A stretch of 64,000 bases of DNA from Galeopsis tetrahit (Eukaryota; Streptophyta; Magnoliopsida; Lamiales; Lamiaceae). Location: positions 5,687,001-5,751,000 of the forward strand of contig OY776124.1 of the NCBI GenBank assembly GCA_963675135.1, in the 5' to 3' direction. Under the pieces are notes generated by a model. The model worked only from the letters and a program-made list of their open reading frames with translations, was not told the DNA's origin and searched no databases. Made by a program: the position numbers and the translations under genes. How positions within the stretch are numbered: the stretch's first letter is position 1; each line of letters starts with the position of its first letter. Positions 1-9,955 of this stretch are shown one piece after another.

Positions 1-386
1 TGTGACACTGCAGGGGCAGGAGGGAATGGAAAAGCAGGGAAAACAAATGGTCTTATGCGCTGATACAAAGGTTATGATGAATAAGATCGAGCATGAATTA
101 TCCAAAATTGTGGAATATATTGGATGAGCTTAAGTTGGAGCTTTCCAAGTTTTTAAAGGGAATTCTCCTGGACGACAGGCGTCGAGAAAACTGCCTCACT
201 TTGCCTTTCTTGGAGATCCTGGAACGGGTATTACTACATCTCTTAGTTCATCTCTTAGTTTTGGTATATATATTTATTAATTAGATAGGACTATAGGTTG
301 TTTAATAAAGGGTTCAAGCTTTTTTAAAATCCTATTTTACTATTTAGTTAAATAGGTGTCAAGCCCAGACCGGTATATTTAATTCA

Positions 387-480
387 ATAATATATATAAA
401 TATATATATATATATATATTTAATAAAAATATAATATATATAAATATATATATATTTAATAAAAATATAATATATATAGT
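387..480. repeat. AT-rich (TA)n-like low-complexity tract
   Basis: Imperfect TA and TATATAAA repeats in the intron of AAA+ copy 1, directly beside the MULE-like element. The last 10 bp (472-481) form the left target-site duplication of that element. Confidence 0.8.
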
Positions 481-481
481 A

Positions 482-1132
482 GAGTACTGATATAGAACCA
501 ACCTTCTGATTTTTTATGGAACCAGATTACTGACGTGTTACGCCACATTAGTATCCGCATCATTCTCATTAATATATTTTAAATCTAATTTAAAATAAAT
601 ATTATCCATTAAAATATATTTTCATTTTTTAATATCTAACTTCCCTCTTAATCCGTTAGTAAAAACACTATGGCAGTGCATAGTTTTAGAGATAGTCTCA
701 TATTTTTTTCAACATAGTTTTAGAGATGGTCTCGTATTTTTTCAACATAGAATAATTTTGAAATGATCTGTGCAAATCAATTTTCAATATTATCAAATTT
801 TTTAATTATTTTATTATGTCATCCACCTCTCCCATTTTTGTTCGTCTCTGAATATAGCTTGACATTGCGCGTAAATGATGATGATCATACCTGTAGTCTT
901 GTATGAATGACCATGTTTTGATTCAATAATTTGGTTTGATTTGTTTTGGTGGAGATGTTTTCTGGTTTTACTACCGAATTAAGTGGGAGATTAGATATTA
1001 AAAAATGAAAATATTTGTTTTAAATTAAATTTAAAATATATTAAAAAGAATGAGGTGGATAATGATGTGGCGTAACACGTCAGTAATCTGGTTCCATCAA
1101 AAAACCCGAAGGTTGGTTCTATATCACTACTC
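482..1132. mobile_element. Non-autonomous MULE-like element with long TIRs
   Basis: The ends are inverted copies of about 150 bp. The left end begins GAGTACTGATATAGAACCAA and the complement of the right end begins GAGTAGTGATATAGAACCAA; similarity continues through the ACGTGTTACGCCACAT segment. Flanks 472-481 and 1133-1142 are the same 10 bp (ATATATAGTA), consistent with the 9-10 bp duplication made by Mutator-like transposases. The flank is low-complexity, so this evidence is weaker than usual. The interior holds a short direct repeat around 690-750 and no transposase ORF, so mobility would need enzyme supplied in trans. Confidence 0.75.
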
Positions 1133-1353
1133 ATATATAGTATACTTAAATATAGAAAACATCTCAAATCAAAAAAAATAAATAGAAAACATCTTAAATA
1201 TAAGTATTTTTTTTTTTTTAGGGAAATAGAAGTATCTAACATATATAATTTCTAATTAGTAAGCATTAAGCAATATAATTAGTCTATTTTTTATGATTAG
1301 ATGAAATATAAGTGTTGTAGGATATTTTTTTAAATGCATTGGTAAGACTAAAA

Positions 1354-1581
1354 GGTTGTGTTTGGATGGAGGGATTTGATTTGGGAAGGTATTTCAAATG
1401 GAAGGTTTTGAAAATAGATGAATTTCAAATGACATGGTTTTAGAGAGGATTTCAATTTTAACTAAAAAAATATGCTAAGGATTTTAAATCCATTCATTTG
1501 TTTTTTAATCCAAACAAGTGGAGTGGATTTGAATGGAGGATTTAAAATCCATTGATCAAATCCCTCAATCCAAACGGAGCC
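1354..1581. mobile_element. MITE with 27-bp TIRs
   Basis: A 228-bp element in the intron of AAA+ copy 1. The left end begins GGTTGTGTTTGGATGGAGGG and the complement of the right end begins GGCTCCGTTTGGATTGAGGG; both continue ATTTGAT. Short A-runs flank both ends, so the duplication cannot be told apart from a chance AAA or AAAA. No coding capacity. The TIR style (G-rich start, TGTTTGG core) resembles PIF/Harbinger- or hAT-type MITEs. Confidence 0.65.
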
Positions 1582-2071
1582 AAAAGGTCTTTAAAAGACT
1601 TTCGGGCCAGGCCTATTTGTTAAAAAGGTCAGATCTAACCTAAAAAAAAAAAAAAACCTATGACAGGCCATGGGCCAGGCTCGGGCCTAAAAAATATTTT
1701 ACAGGTCGAACCTTTTGTTGTAAAGCCTACTTAGGCCTAATCCATTCTCACCCCTACCAAACCATACCGAAAAATTCGGTATTGAAATTTTAGGATATAT
1801 ATGGATACACTGCTATGACCTTACTATTATCATATCAAAAATTTGTATACTAAAATTTCTGGTATTTTTTTTTCCCACCCCTAGTTGTGGCATAGGATTA
1901 TTAGGTGCTTAATTTTTTTTTGTAGTATATTATTGAGTGCGAACTAATATATACTCCACATGGTTTCGTATTATTAAGTGCTAATTAAGATTTGTACTTA
2001 CCTGTGAGTAAATTATATACTGTAACTGTATTTTGTTGCATTGGAATGCTAATTTAATTCCTTGAGTGCAG
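1582..2071. other. Intron sequence with degenerate repeat debris
   Basis: No gene seen. Around 1600-1760 there is a GGGCCAGGC / GGCTCGGGCC-type segment ending in CACCCCTA, and a second segment around 1740-1880 ending in CCCACCCCTAG. Both look like ends of hAT-type MITEs (TAGGGGTG termini), but no matching left ends were found, so no boundaries are called. The remainder is AT-rich intron. Confidence 0.4.
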
Positions 2072-3341
2072 GGAAATCTATGGTAGCTGGGATGTTGGGG
2101 AAACTAATGCACATGATGGGAATACTCCCAATAGCTAGATAAAGTAACTGAAGTGGATTTACAGGACTTGGCTAAATTGAACCAAAACGTATGGGTACGT
2201 AATTACTCCTATAATTATATAAGCTTTATATTTTTCCCTTACTAATTAACACAAAGTATCTTTCTTTCTTTTTATATAAATAGCCGCGGGTGGCATTCTG
2301 CTTGTGAATGACTGCTTAACCACAAGCTTCAACGACAAAGATAAGTGTTGGTTTGATTATTCCACAGTTGTTGCAGAGATGGATAAGGCAATTATTACAT
2401 ACATGGACAGTGGAAAAGTCGTGGTTATAAAGAATTGGGATTCTTAATATCAAAGTATGTTCAACTGCGTAATCGGCTTTCCAAAATTTTAGAGTTTGAA
2501 TCTTGTTGAGATTCTTCAGTTGAAGGTGTCTGAAAAGGATGAAAATAGCCGTTTCCACGGATTCAAATTGCACTCTTCCTGCACTATACATGCTCTTGCT
2601 AAACAGCAGATTGATGTTGTAAAACGTATACTGGGTTCAAAGCAGAATGGACACATAGTAGATGAGATGCTCGTAAAAGCTAAGGAGAATTTGGATTCCA
2701 GGATTGATGTTGAATCTACATATCCAGATTCTTGGATTATGCTAATTACCATTAATGATTTTGTTGCTGCTGCCAGAGCTCTTTACTGATTGAAGATTAC
2801 TTGTTTGGTTACAATATTCCAAACTAATTCTATATGTATTTTGCAAACTCCTATGTTTTTGCCATCAATTTAATTTCTCAATGTACCTATTTTGCTCTTG
2901 CTATTCTATTAGGTGGTATTTAATTTGGGATTTTGGTGGATTTGATTGGGATTGAAATTGGAAGAAGGTGGGTTTGAGTAATCCATGAATAGTAATTGTG
3001 TGTGTAGGTTGTGTTTGGTTAAGAATTGACAAGTAGGGTGATTCGGGTGGAATTTACACAATTTAGAGGCACATGTGAAGCATGTTTTTGATGAGATTTC
3101 ATTGATTTATGCATGGATTATGATGATTTGAGCCAAAATGAGGGAAAGGTTGTGTTTTGTCGATTTTGTAGGAAATACGATGGAATTTGGAGCAAAACAC
3201 CAACCACACTTTACTGGATCAGGAAGAGGAGTGCATCGTTGGGTTCGTCTCGAAAATCGGAGTGGAATAGCCTAAAGAATCGAGTCAATCGGACAACCGA
3301 GGCGAAAGATATGCACGAAACAAGTTTGGAGTGCCGAGCAA

Positions 3342-3804
3342 CTCGGCCGAGCTAGCCAACTCGGCCGAGCCCTTGATCAAGGCAGATTCTGGAATCAATT
3401 TCCATCCGGCCGAGCTATCTGATCCGGCCGAGTGCGAGGAAAAGTTTGGAGAGACAACTCGGCCGAGTTGGACAACTCGGCCGAGCTACTGAAGGATGCA
3501 GAATCTGGAACCCATCTCCACTCGGCCGAGCTCCCTGACTCGGCCGAGCTACTGAACAAGTTCGAAATCTGGAGTGAATTAACCACTCGGCCGAGTTGGA
3601 CAACTCGGCCGAGTCGCGAGGCAAAACTTGGAAGCTGGAACGAGATGCATCCGGCCGAGTGACTGAACTCGGCCGAGCCCTGAAACGACTCGTAGCCCCT
3701 GGAACGAAGTGCACTCGGCCGAGTGGGACAACTCGGCCGAGCCCTGAAGATTTTGGCCACGATTTTAACACCCCAACTCGGCCGAGCTGTCCCACTCGGC
3801 CGAG
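3342..3804. repeat. Palindromic CTCGGCCGAG array in the LTR U3
   Basis: Sixteen palindromes are arranged as eight pairs. Members of a pair are separated by roughly 8-12 bp and pairs recur about every 60 bp. Thirteen are exact CTCGGCCGAG and three carry a TCCGGCCGAG variant. The block ends about 90 bp upstream of the LTR TATA box, the position of an enhancer or transcription-factor binding array. The palindromes contain no stop codon in any frame, which produces long meaningless ORFs on both strands here. Confidence 0.85.
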
Positions 3805-3892
3805 CCACCCCTGCTCTCGGTGCCTTTTGCATATTTTGTCAAATTTCCAAGGACTTAAGTGCAATTTTCATCCTTAAACCCTACCCCAACAC

Positions 3893-3900
3893 TATATAAG
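3893..3900 (+). promoter_or_regulatory. Putative TATA box of the solo LTR
   Basis: TATATAAG lies immediately downstream of the palindrome array, with an expected transcription start about 30 bp further on. This fits the U3/R boundary of a 1.84-kb LTR. Inferred from position and motif only. Confidence 0.55.
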
Positions 3901-4948
3901 GCCTCATTCTTGAAACCCAAGACTTTTCCCCCAATCCACACATAGTTACACATATTTGGAGGTGTTTTGGCCATAACTTCTTCATCTCTTCACCAAATCA
4001 AGGAAGAAAGGATGCAATAGCTCCCAAATTCCATTCCCCACCACATTCTAGACTAAGCTTTCTCTTTCTTTTCCTTTTTATTTAGTTATTTCATTTGGAT
4101 TTTGTAATTTGATTATGTTAGTAGTTAGCTAAACAACTTTGTGGTTCTAAGGCATTGTAAGACTTGGATTGATGTTTATGAGTAATTTCTTGCTTTAATT
4201 GGTGTTTATTTCCTATTTGCATGTTTAATTATCTATTGTCAAGCATGTTGTTATTGGCCATGATGATTTGCTTATCTATTGTTAATTGGAGTAAGATCGA
4301 GAGATTTATTTCATTTAATCGTATGCAAGCATGCAACCCGATATTATTATGAGCTCGAGAGAGGATTAATTATCGGAGAGGGAATCGAATGGTCTTAGGA
4401 GCTCTTTTAGGCGGTGTAATGTTTGTGAGGTAGAAATACGAGCCTATGTTGCATTGCGCCTTTGGTTAATTAGATCGAGAGATTAATTAATTCTTCTTGT
4501 GTGATCACCCTATATGAGATAAACTTAATGGCCATCTAAACGAGATAACATTCATAAACGGACATCTAAGTGTTACAATCGCCTTGGAACCCACCCTTTC
4601 TTTTTTGAGTTTTCATCCGTTTTTACTTTCGTTTTCTTACTTTGCATGATTAGTTGATCGATTTTATATTTACTCTTTCGTTGTCTATTTGTGACACATA
4701 GTTAGGCAATCTTAGGGGTAATTCAACACTCAATCTATTCGATCACGTCTATTTAGAATTCGACTAGCAAACTACCCTTTTATGCCTTAACCTCCTCGTG
4801 GGATCGACCTCGTGCTTATCACGCTACAATAGACGCCGTATACTTGCGGTTGTTTATTTAGTGTTGCATAACGCGTGTATCATAGGGGTATATGTAATTG
4901 ATGTTATAATAGGTGTATTATAGGTGTGGATTTGGGACAAACACCGCC

Positions 4949-5687
4949 TTACGGATTATAATCAATGTTGCAAACATGCATTTTTAGTATTACTATATTT
5001 TAAAAATTATTTTATTATAATATATAGATATATATAATACTGTACATAATTTTAAATAAAACTTTGTTCACGTCTTTTTATATATATTTTTTTAAAAATT
5101 ATAATTTAATTATAAAGAATATATGTACAATAACGAGTAAAAATATTGTTAACTATTTAAATATAATAAACATATATTTTGTTGATCTAAAAATGGATTT
5201 GAGCACAGTTTTACTGAACGGGTAGAGTAAATAAGTTATACTCCATATAAGACTAGATCTTTAATAGATCAGATCGTAGGCCTCTATCAGGTGGCCCTAG
5301 AGTTGCCCAAACGGTTTCGAACAGTGACCTCACCAGAATCGTGTATATTGTGGTTCGATTTCGATTCTATATATTCGAGAACTGGAATTATTTGAATGTA
5401 TAGTTTCAATTCTATACATTCAATCAGGGAAATAAACCAATTTAGTCCCATACCTGTTTACCATTTATTAAGTATTGATTTTCGCCGTAAGGCTAACATA
5501 GATTTTTATTTATAAAATCTATGTTAAAAATATTTCCATTGTGTCTCGTTTGTTTTTAGTGTTTCAAGTCTTCCGCTGTGTATCTTTATTTCTGATATTC
5601 TGTTAGAGTCAATGTTGTACAATTTGTCTCAACATTTAGTACAACATTAATTTGTTTTTACTTAAACACTATACCAGCACACTTTCA
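4949..5687. other. AT-rich sequence, probable copia 5' LTR
   Basis: No gene seen. The stretch ends in CA at 5687, directly before a primer-binding site, so at least its right part is expected to be the 5' LTR of the copia element that follows. The left boundary was not found. 5300-5440 contains repeated TATACATTC words. Confidence 0.4.
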
Positions 5688-5688
5688 G

Positions 5689-5702
5689 TCGGTATCAGAG
5701 CA
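5689..5702 (+). promoter_or_regulatory. Retrotransposon primer-binding site
   Basis: TCGGTATCAGAGCA differs by one base from TGGTATCAGAGC, the sequence complementary to the 3' end of initiator tRNA-Met used by most plant copia elements. It lies just after a CA dinucleotide (the LTR end) and upstream of gag-like sequence. Confidence 0.7.
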
Positions 5703-5793
5703 GATACCTGACGACACTAGGTTAGATCCTTGTTTTAAGTGTGTTTTTAGTTTATGTTAGCAATGAAAACACATCACATATCCACTACACTTA

Positions 5794-6247
5794 GGGGCTG
5801 TTTGGTTAGGGATTGTGGTGGATGGGATGGGGATGGGGATTTGAAAAATGTGGATGGGGGTAATCCATGAATAGTAATTGAATAAAAATTGTGTTTGGAT
5901 AGAGATTGAAAAATAGGTGTGGATGAAGAACTTTATGTCAAATCAATAGTGATGTTGTATTATTTTATTATTGTTAGTTGGTAGAGTAATTAGTGTAAGG
6001 AAGAAAAGTAGGAGAGAGAATAAATGTGTGGAAGAAAAGTAGGAAAAAAAATAAATGTATGGAAGAAAAAGTAGGAGATAGAATGAGTAATTAATATAAA
6101 AATATGATGATGTAATGATATAAAAATAGGTATATAGGTGTATTATAGGGGTGGATGGGTATTTGAATGGGTATTTGGATGGAGAGGGATGGGATGGGGG
6201 ATGGCCCATCCAAATCCGGATGGGCCAATCCCTAAACAAACACACCC
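5794..6247. mobile_element. Tourist-like MITE (454 bp)
   Basis: Flanked by TTA at 5791-5793 and 6248-6250. Left end GGGGCTGTTTGGTTAGGGAT; complement of the right end GGGTGTGTTTGTTTAGGGAT. The interior is GGATGGG-rich near both ends and AT-rich in the middle, with no transposase. It is inserted between the primer-binding site and the gag-like region of the copia element, so it is younger than that element. Same family as the interrupted MITE at 2912-4948. Confidence 0.88.
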
Positions 6248-6250
6248 TTA

Positions 6251-7205
6251 GGCATCCGAACATATTATCCATATTTTAAGCCTAAGTTGTGCATGTATAT
6301 CAAGTTGATAGATGAACGTGCTTGGAGGACTGTACTTACAGGTTATGATGTACCAAAAATCCAAATCAACACATCAACACCCCACCAGAAAGAAGGAAAA
6401 GTCAATTTCAACCAAGGTTATCAAAAAGTGAAGGTAAACCAAGGTTTGATATTTAAAATAGAAAATCAGTTCAATGCATGCTCTGAATTTGGTCTTTATG
6501 AAAATTAATGTGCCAATAGTAGACTTAAGCAAAAACTGAATTTTAGTAATACTTTAAATGATAAATCAGATGATGAATTTGATGAATCAAAAGAAGTTGA
6601 ATTTGTTTTTCATACCAAGATTGATTCTTTAGATGATGATCTGGATGATACAGATTTTGATGTTGCACCTAATGTCATAACATTTATGGTAACATCAAAA
6701 CAGAGTCACCCAAATTTGAACTATTTTAATGGGTTTGTTGATGATGCAGGCATAAGGATTGATGATCATAAGTACCAAAAGTTGTTAGATGATTGTAACT
6801 TTCAGAAACTCACTCTTAATTCTTTGAACAAAGAGAATGAGAATCTGAAAGGAACAATTACCAAGCTAGAAGTCATACATTCCAGAAGAGATTTTTGAAG
6901 TTTGTAAACTGAAGGAGAAATTGATCACCTCTACTTTAAGTTTCATAAAATTTTCTATGAGTGCTTCTGATATGAATAATGTTATAGCTATTGGTAAATC
7001 TGATAATTGTGGTATACGTTATGATAGTGAAACTGCTTCTATTTCTAAGAATTTTGAACATACTGTGAAATTTGTGAAGGCAAATGTTAAAACATTTGTT
7101 GTAACATCTGCACAAACAGATTCTCATAAAGTCAAAAACATTGAAAGGAAGTTTGTATGTCATTATTGTTCGATAATTGATCACATTGTATGTTGCATGT
7201 GTTGG
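6251..7205 (+). pseudogene. Ty1/copia gag remnant
   Basis: Several reading frames carry pieces typical of plant copia gag proteins. Around 6290-6350 is the segment DERAWRTVLTGY. An acidic region follows, then a coiled-coil-like region around 6720-6890 (LNKENENLKGTITKLE). A degraded zinc knuckle (FVCHYC...DHI) lies at about 7155-7190. Stops separate the pieces, so the gene is dead. The sequence ends abruptly where the minus-strand LINE begins. No protease, integrase or RT of this element is present to the right. Confidence 0.6.
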
Positions 7206-8362
7206 CGCAAACCTCTCCATATTGATGAATATATTGTGGTTGTACGAAGCTTTCCTTCTGTCATAAAACGTTCTCTTAGGAATTCCAGGGGGGGCCCTGT
7301 TCCTGTGGTGATGTTCCAAGAAAGTTTCCGCAAGTATGCTTCGTTTGCGCACCTAATCGATCTGACGCCCAAGCCTCCCTCATCTTTGGTGGCGATTGTA
7401 CGTTCCCACGAGACCGTTCCCAGTCCTCTTTTGTCGATGTTTCCTGTCCAAATGAAGTTTCTCATCACTTGCTCAATCTTCTTCAGGCTTGCAACTGGCC
7501 ATTTATAGATCATCATAGTATGTACCATTGTAGAAGTTATCACATGATTCACGAGGCACACTCTACCTGCCATGGACAGTGTTGTGCCCTTCCATGTGTT
7601 AAATCTGCTCAATATTCGGTCTTGTATCTGCTTGAGGTGGGTCGATTTGGGGGTTCCTTTGAATATGGGTGCGCCCAGGTAAATGAAAGGAAGTTTTCCT
7701 TGTTTCATCCCCAAGGTATGTCTCACATAAGCCTTATTTTTTCGAGAAACATGAACTCCAAAAAATGCATTGGATTTGTGCGGATTGAATATTTGGCCTG
7801 ACAATACCCCATAGATAGATAACGCATCGCTTATCGCTTTTGTTGAGTTCCTGTTTGCCCGACTGAAAATAAGGATATCATCTGCGTAGAGTAAGTAGGT
7901 TGGGCCCGTCAATCCTCTTTTAGTGTAAGCTGGAGTCAAACTATTAACCTTCGTCATTCTATTCAGGATGAGCGCCAGAATTTCCTCCGCGACGCAAAAT
8001 AGTAGAGGAGATAATGGGTCGCCTTGTCTGACTCCTTGCGAGCATGGGAAGTAGCCGTGAGGGCTGCCTGATATGATGACCGATAGCCTCGCCGATTGAA
8101 GAATGCATTTTATTATGTCCCTGTATTTGTTGCAGAATCCCAGATGTTGCATTGCCTCTAGTAGGAAATTCCATCTCACAGTGTCAAATGCTTTGTGGAT
8201 ATCGATTTTCAGTGCCATGTTTCCGTGTACTCGTGTCCTGTCCAAGCAATTAATGCCTTCGGTCGCCAAGGCCATACAGTGATGGATACTTCTGTTCGGG
8301 ATGAATCCGAATTGGAAAGGTGATAGGGTTTCCTCGAGTATGGGGCCTAGGCGTGTAGCCAT
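7181..8362 (-). pseudogene. LINE copy E: ORF2 reverse transcriptase part (3'-truncated)
   Basis: A 393-residue ORF starting at an ATG two codons after the stop that closes the endonuclease ORF, in the same frame. RT motifs are in order: FQFGFIPNRSIHHC, motif A (KIDIHKAFDTVRW), motif B (QGVRQGDPLSPLLF), motif C (LLYADDILIFS) and FIYLGAPIFKG downstream. The thumb region follows to about IWRGLRQH. The protein then runs into copia gag sequence, so the usual C-terminal zinc-finger/RNase H region, 3' UTR and poly-A are missing. The polymerase core motifs are intact, but the preceding stop and the truncation make a working product unlikely. Confidence 0.85.
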
Positions 8363-8368
8363 AATTTT

Positions 8369-9955
8369 TTATAATCCTTTGAACAAGAAGTTCCCCAAAA
8401 CAATAGGTCGATATTCTTCGATTTTCGTCGTACCCGTGTGTTTTGGGATGAGCGTCACCAAGTTTGAATTCAGTCCATGAGGGAGGAACGCAAATTTCAC
8501 AAAGTATTGGGCAGCTCTAACAATGTCCGCCTCTATGATTGTCCATGTCGAATGATAAAAGGATCCTCCGTATCCGTCCGGCCCTTGTGCGCTGTCTGCT
8601 GCAAGGGCCATAAACGTCGTGCGAGTTTCGACAATGGTTGGCTCACAAATCAGTGATTGGTTTTGCGCATCATTTAGTTTTGTGGACACCAAGCTTGACA
8701 ACATACCAAGGTTAATATCTTGTCTCCTGGGGGTAGCAGTGAACAGCTCTTGATAGTAATTCGTCACATGTTGCGCAATTATGGCTCTGTCCGTGCACAT
8801 TTCTCCGTCAATACTCAGTGCATCCATGGGCCGTCGTGTCTTCCTCATCTGATGTAGTTTGTGGAAGTATTTCGTGTTGCGATCTCCATCACTTAGCCAT
8901 ACAGTTTTATTCTTTTGCGATAGCATATCATGTTGTTGTTGGAGACAAAAATTGAGTTCAACTTTTGCCTCTATCTCCTTGTTGGCAAGGGCATTATTGT
9001 ATCCTTTTGCTGCAATTTGATGTTGCACTGTAAGTATTTTCCTCTTGGCTTCGTCGATGCGTACATAAAGGTTCTGAAAGGTGTGTTTGTTCCAGGTCCT
9101 AAGCTCTGACTTCAGACGTTTCAGTTTTAATTTGACCAGTGATATCGGGTCTGGGGCTTGGAGATATTCTCCCCACGATCTGCTGATGAGTTGCATGCAT
9201 CGGTCGTCCGTAAGCCACATACGGAGGAATTTGAATGCATGTCCAGTATTCATTCGTTCTGTAGAGCAGTTGAGTAGTATGGGGTGATGATCTGAGTTCG
9301 CCCGTGGCAGTGATGTTGCTACCAGGTTTGTCCATTTCTCAAGAAATCCTTCAGTTGCAAGAATTATGTCCAGTTTCGAGGCTTTTAGAGTTCCCTCTTT
9401 AGTTCGTATTGCCCAAGTGAAGCATGGGCCCGACACTTCCACCTCCATTAACTCAGACTCAGCAATGAAGTCTCTAAACTCGCGGCAGGGCAAATTCGGT
9501 GGTGTCTTCATGCATTTACGTTCATGGGCTCCTAGTACTGAATTGAAATCCCCTATCAAGCAGAGGGGTGACAACTTTGTATTTAATACATATTGCCATA
9601 AGCTTCTACGTCCCACATGTTCCGAAGCTGCGTGGATAAATCCAAAGTGGTGCACTTGATTTTCAATCCGAGTTTTTATGAGTATAATTTGATCCGTAAA
9701 GCCCACCACCGTCGAGATAGGCTGCCAGAAATGCTTACAAAAAACCCATAGGTTTGGCCGCTTATTATCCCTCTGATTTTCCGCCAGAAAAACCAGATCC
9801 AAAGTATTCCAAAAACTATCCGCAATATTATCAATCAGAATTTTTGGCTCGGCTAGAACCAAAAAATCCGGATTATTGGATTGGCAATGATTCTTCAATA
9901 TTAATTTTGATTCATTATTGCCAATCCCTTGTATGTTCCAAAATAGCACTTTCAT
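8369..9955 (-). CDS. LINE copy E: ORF2 APE-type endonuclease ORF
   Basis: A 528-residue ORF. The N-terminal half is an apurinic-like endonuclease that nicks the target in LINE retrotransposition. Visible motifs are FWNIQGIG (residues 5-12), AEPK (35-38), GDFNSV and the C-terminal SDHHP. The second half is the linker up to the RT domain (KTVWLSDGDRNTKYFHKLH, then QGPDGYGGSFY, then IEEYRPIVLGN), which normally continues into RT without a break. Here a TAA at 8369-8371 stops it in front of the RT part. The start ATG overlaps the ORF1 stop in ATGA. Identical in copies B, C, D and E as far as I can read. Confidence 0.85.
   Translation of the reverse strand: MKVLFWNIQGIGNNESKLILKNHCQSNNPDFLVLAEPKILIDNIADSFWNTLDLVFLAENQRDNKRPNLWVFCKHFWQPISTVVGFTDQIILIKTRIENQVHHFGFIHAASEHVGRRSLWQYVLNTKLSPLCLIGDFNSVLGAHERKCMKTPPNLPCREFRDFIAESELMEVEVSGPCFTWAIRTKEGTLKASKLDIILATEGFLEKWTNLVATSLPRANSDHHPILLNCSTERMNTGHAFKFLRMWLTDDRCMQLISRSWGEYLQAPDPISLVKLKLKRLKSELRTWNKHTFQNLYVRIDEAKRKILTVQHQIAAKGYNNALANKEIEAKVELNFCLQQQHDMLSQKNKTVWLSDGDRNTKYFHKLHQMRKTRRPMDALSIDGEMCTDRAIIAQHVTNYYQELFTATPRRQDINLGMLSSLVSTKLNDAQNQSLICEPTIVETRTTFMALAADSAQGPDGYGGSFYHSTWTIIEADIVRAAQYFVKFAFLPHGLNSNLVTLIPKHTGTTKIEEYRPIVLGNFLFKGL

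Larger units (their letters stand above)
14..2789 (+). pseudogene. AAA+ ATPase (CbbX/CfxQ-like) pseudogene, copy 1
   Basis: This is a decayed copy of the AAA+ gene found intact at 26718-28326. Three exon remnants are visible at 14-227, 2072-2194 and 2284-2789, each next to recognisable GT/AG splice sites. Exon 1 matches the intact copy (segments such as MMNKIEHELSKIV) but has lost about 25 nt after the RRR motif, shifting the frame before the Walker A region. Exon 2 (KSMVAGMLGKLMHMMGILP) has a 4-nt net insertion. Exon 3 keeps the sensor/lid half (RFHGFKLHSSCTIHALAK, then KENLDSRIDVES) but has a deletion after VVVI. The first intron was enlarged by a MULE-like element and a MITE. The homology is clear and function is very unlikely. 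The 5' end may extend left of the window. Confidence 0.8.
3039..4882 (+). mobile_element. Solo LTR, 1,844 bp, with 5-bp TSD
   Basis: Begins TGATTCGGGTGG and ends CGCGTGTATCA (TG...CA). It is flanked by identical TAGGG at 3034-3038 and 4883-4887, the 5-bp duplication typical of LTR-retrotransposon integrase. No internal region or second LTR is present, so it is a solo LTR left by LTR-LTR recombination. U3 holds the palindrome array (3342-3804) followed by a TATA box (3893). The long downstream part carries GATCGAGAG and GGGATCGACCTCGTGC segments of a kind seen in long plant LTRs. Lineage (possibly Ty3/gypsy) is not assigned, because no coding region remains. It lies inside the Tourist-like MITE, so it inserted later. 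Confidence 0.8.
2912..4948. mobile_element. Tourist-like MITE interrupted by a solo LTR
   Basis: The left part is 2912-3038 and the right part 4888-4948, with the solo LTR between them. TTA flanks both ends (2909-2911 and 4949-4951), the PIF/Harbinger target duplication. Left end GGTGGTATTTAATTTGGG; complement of the right end GGCGGTGTTTGTCCCAAA. Internal words (GTAATCCATGAATAGTAATTG and TAGGTGTATTATAGG, read in pieces) are shared with the uninterrupted MITE at 5794-6247, so they belong to one family. Confidence 0.75.
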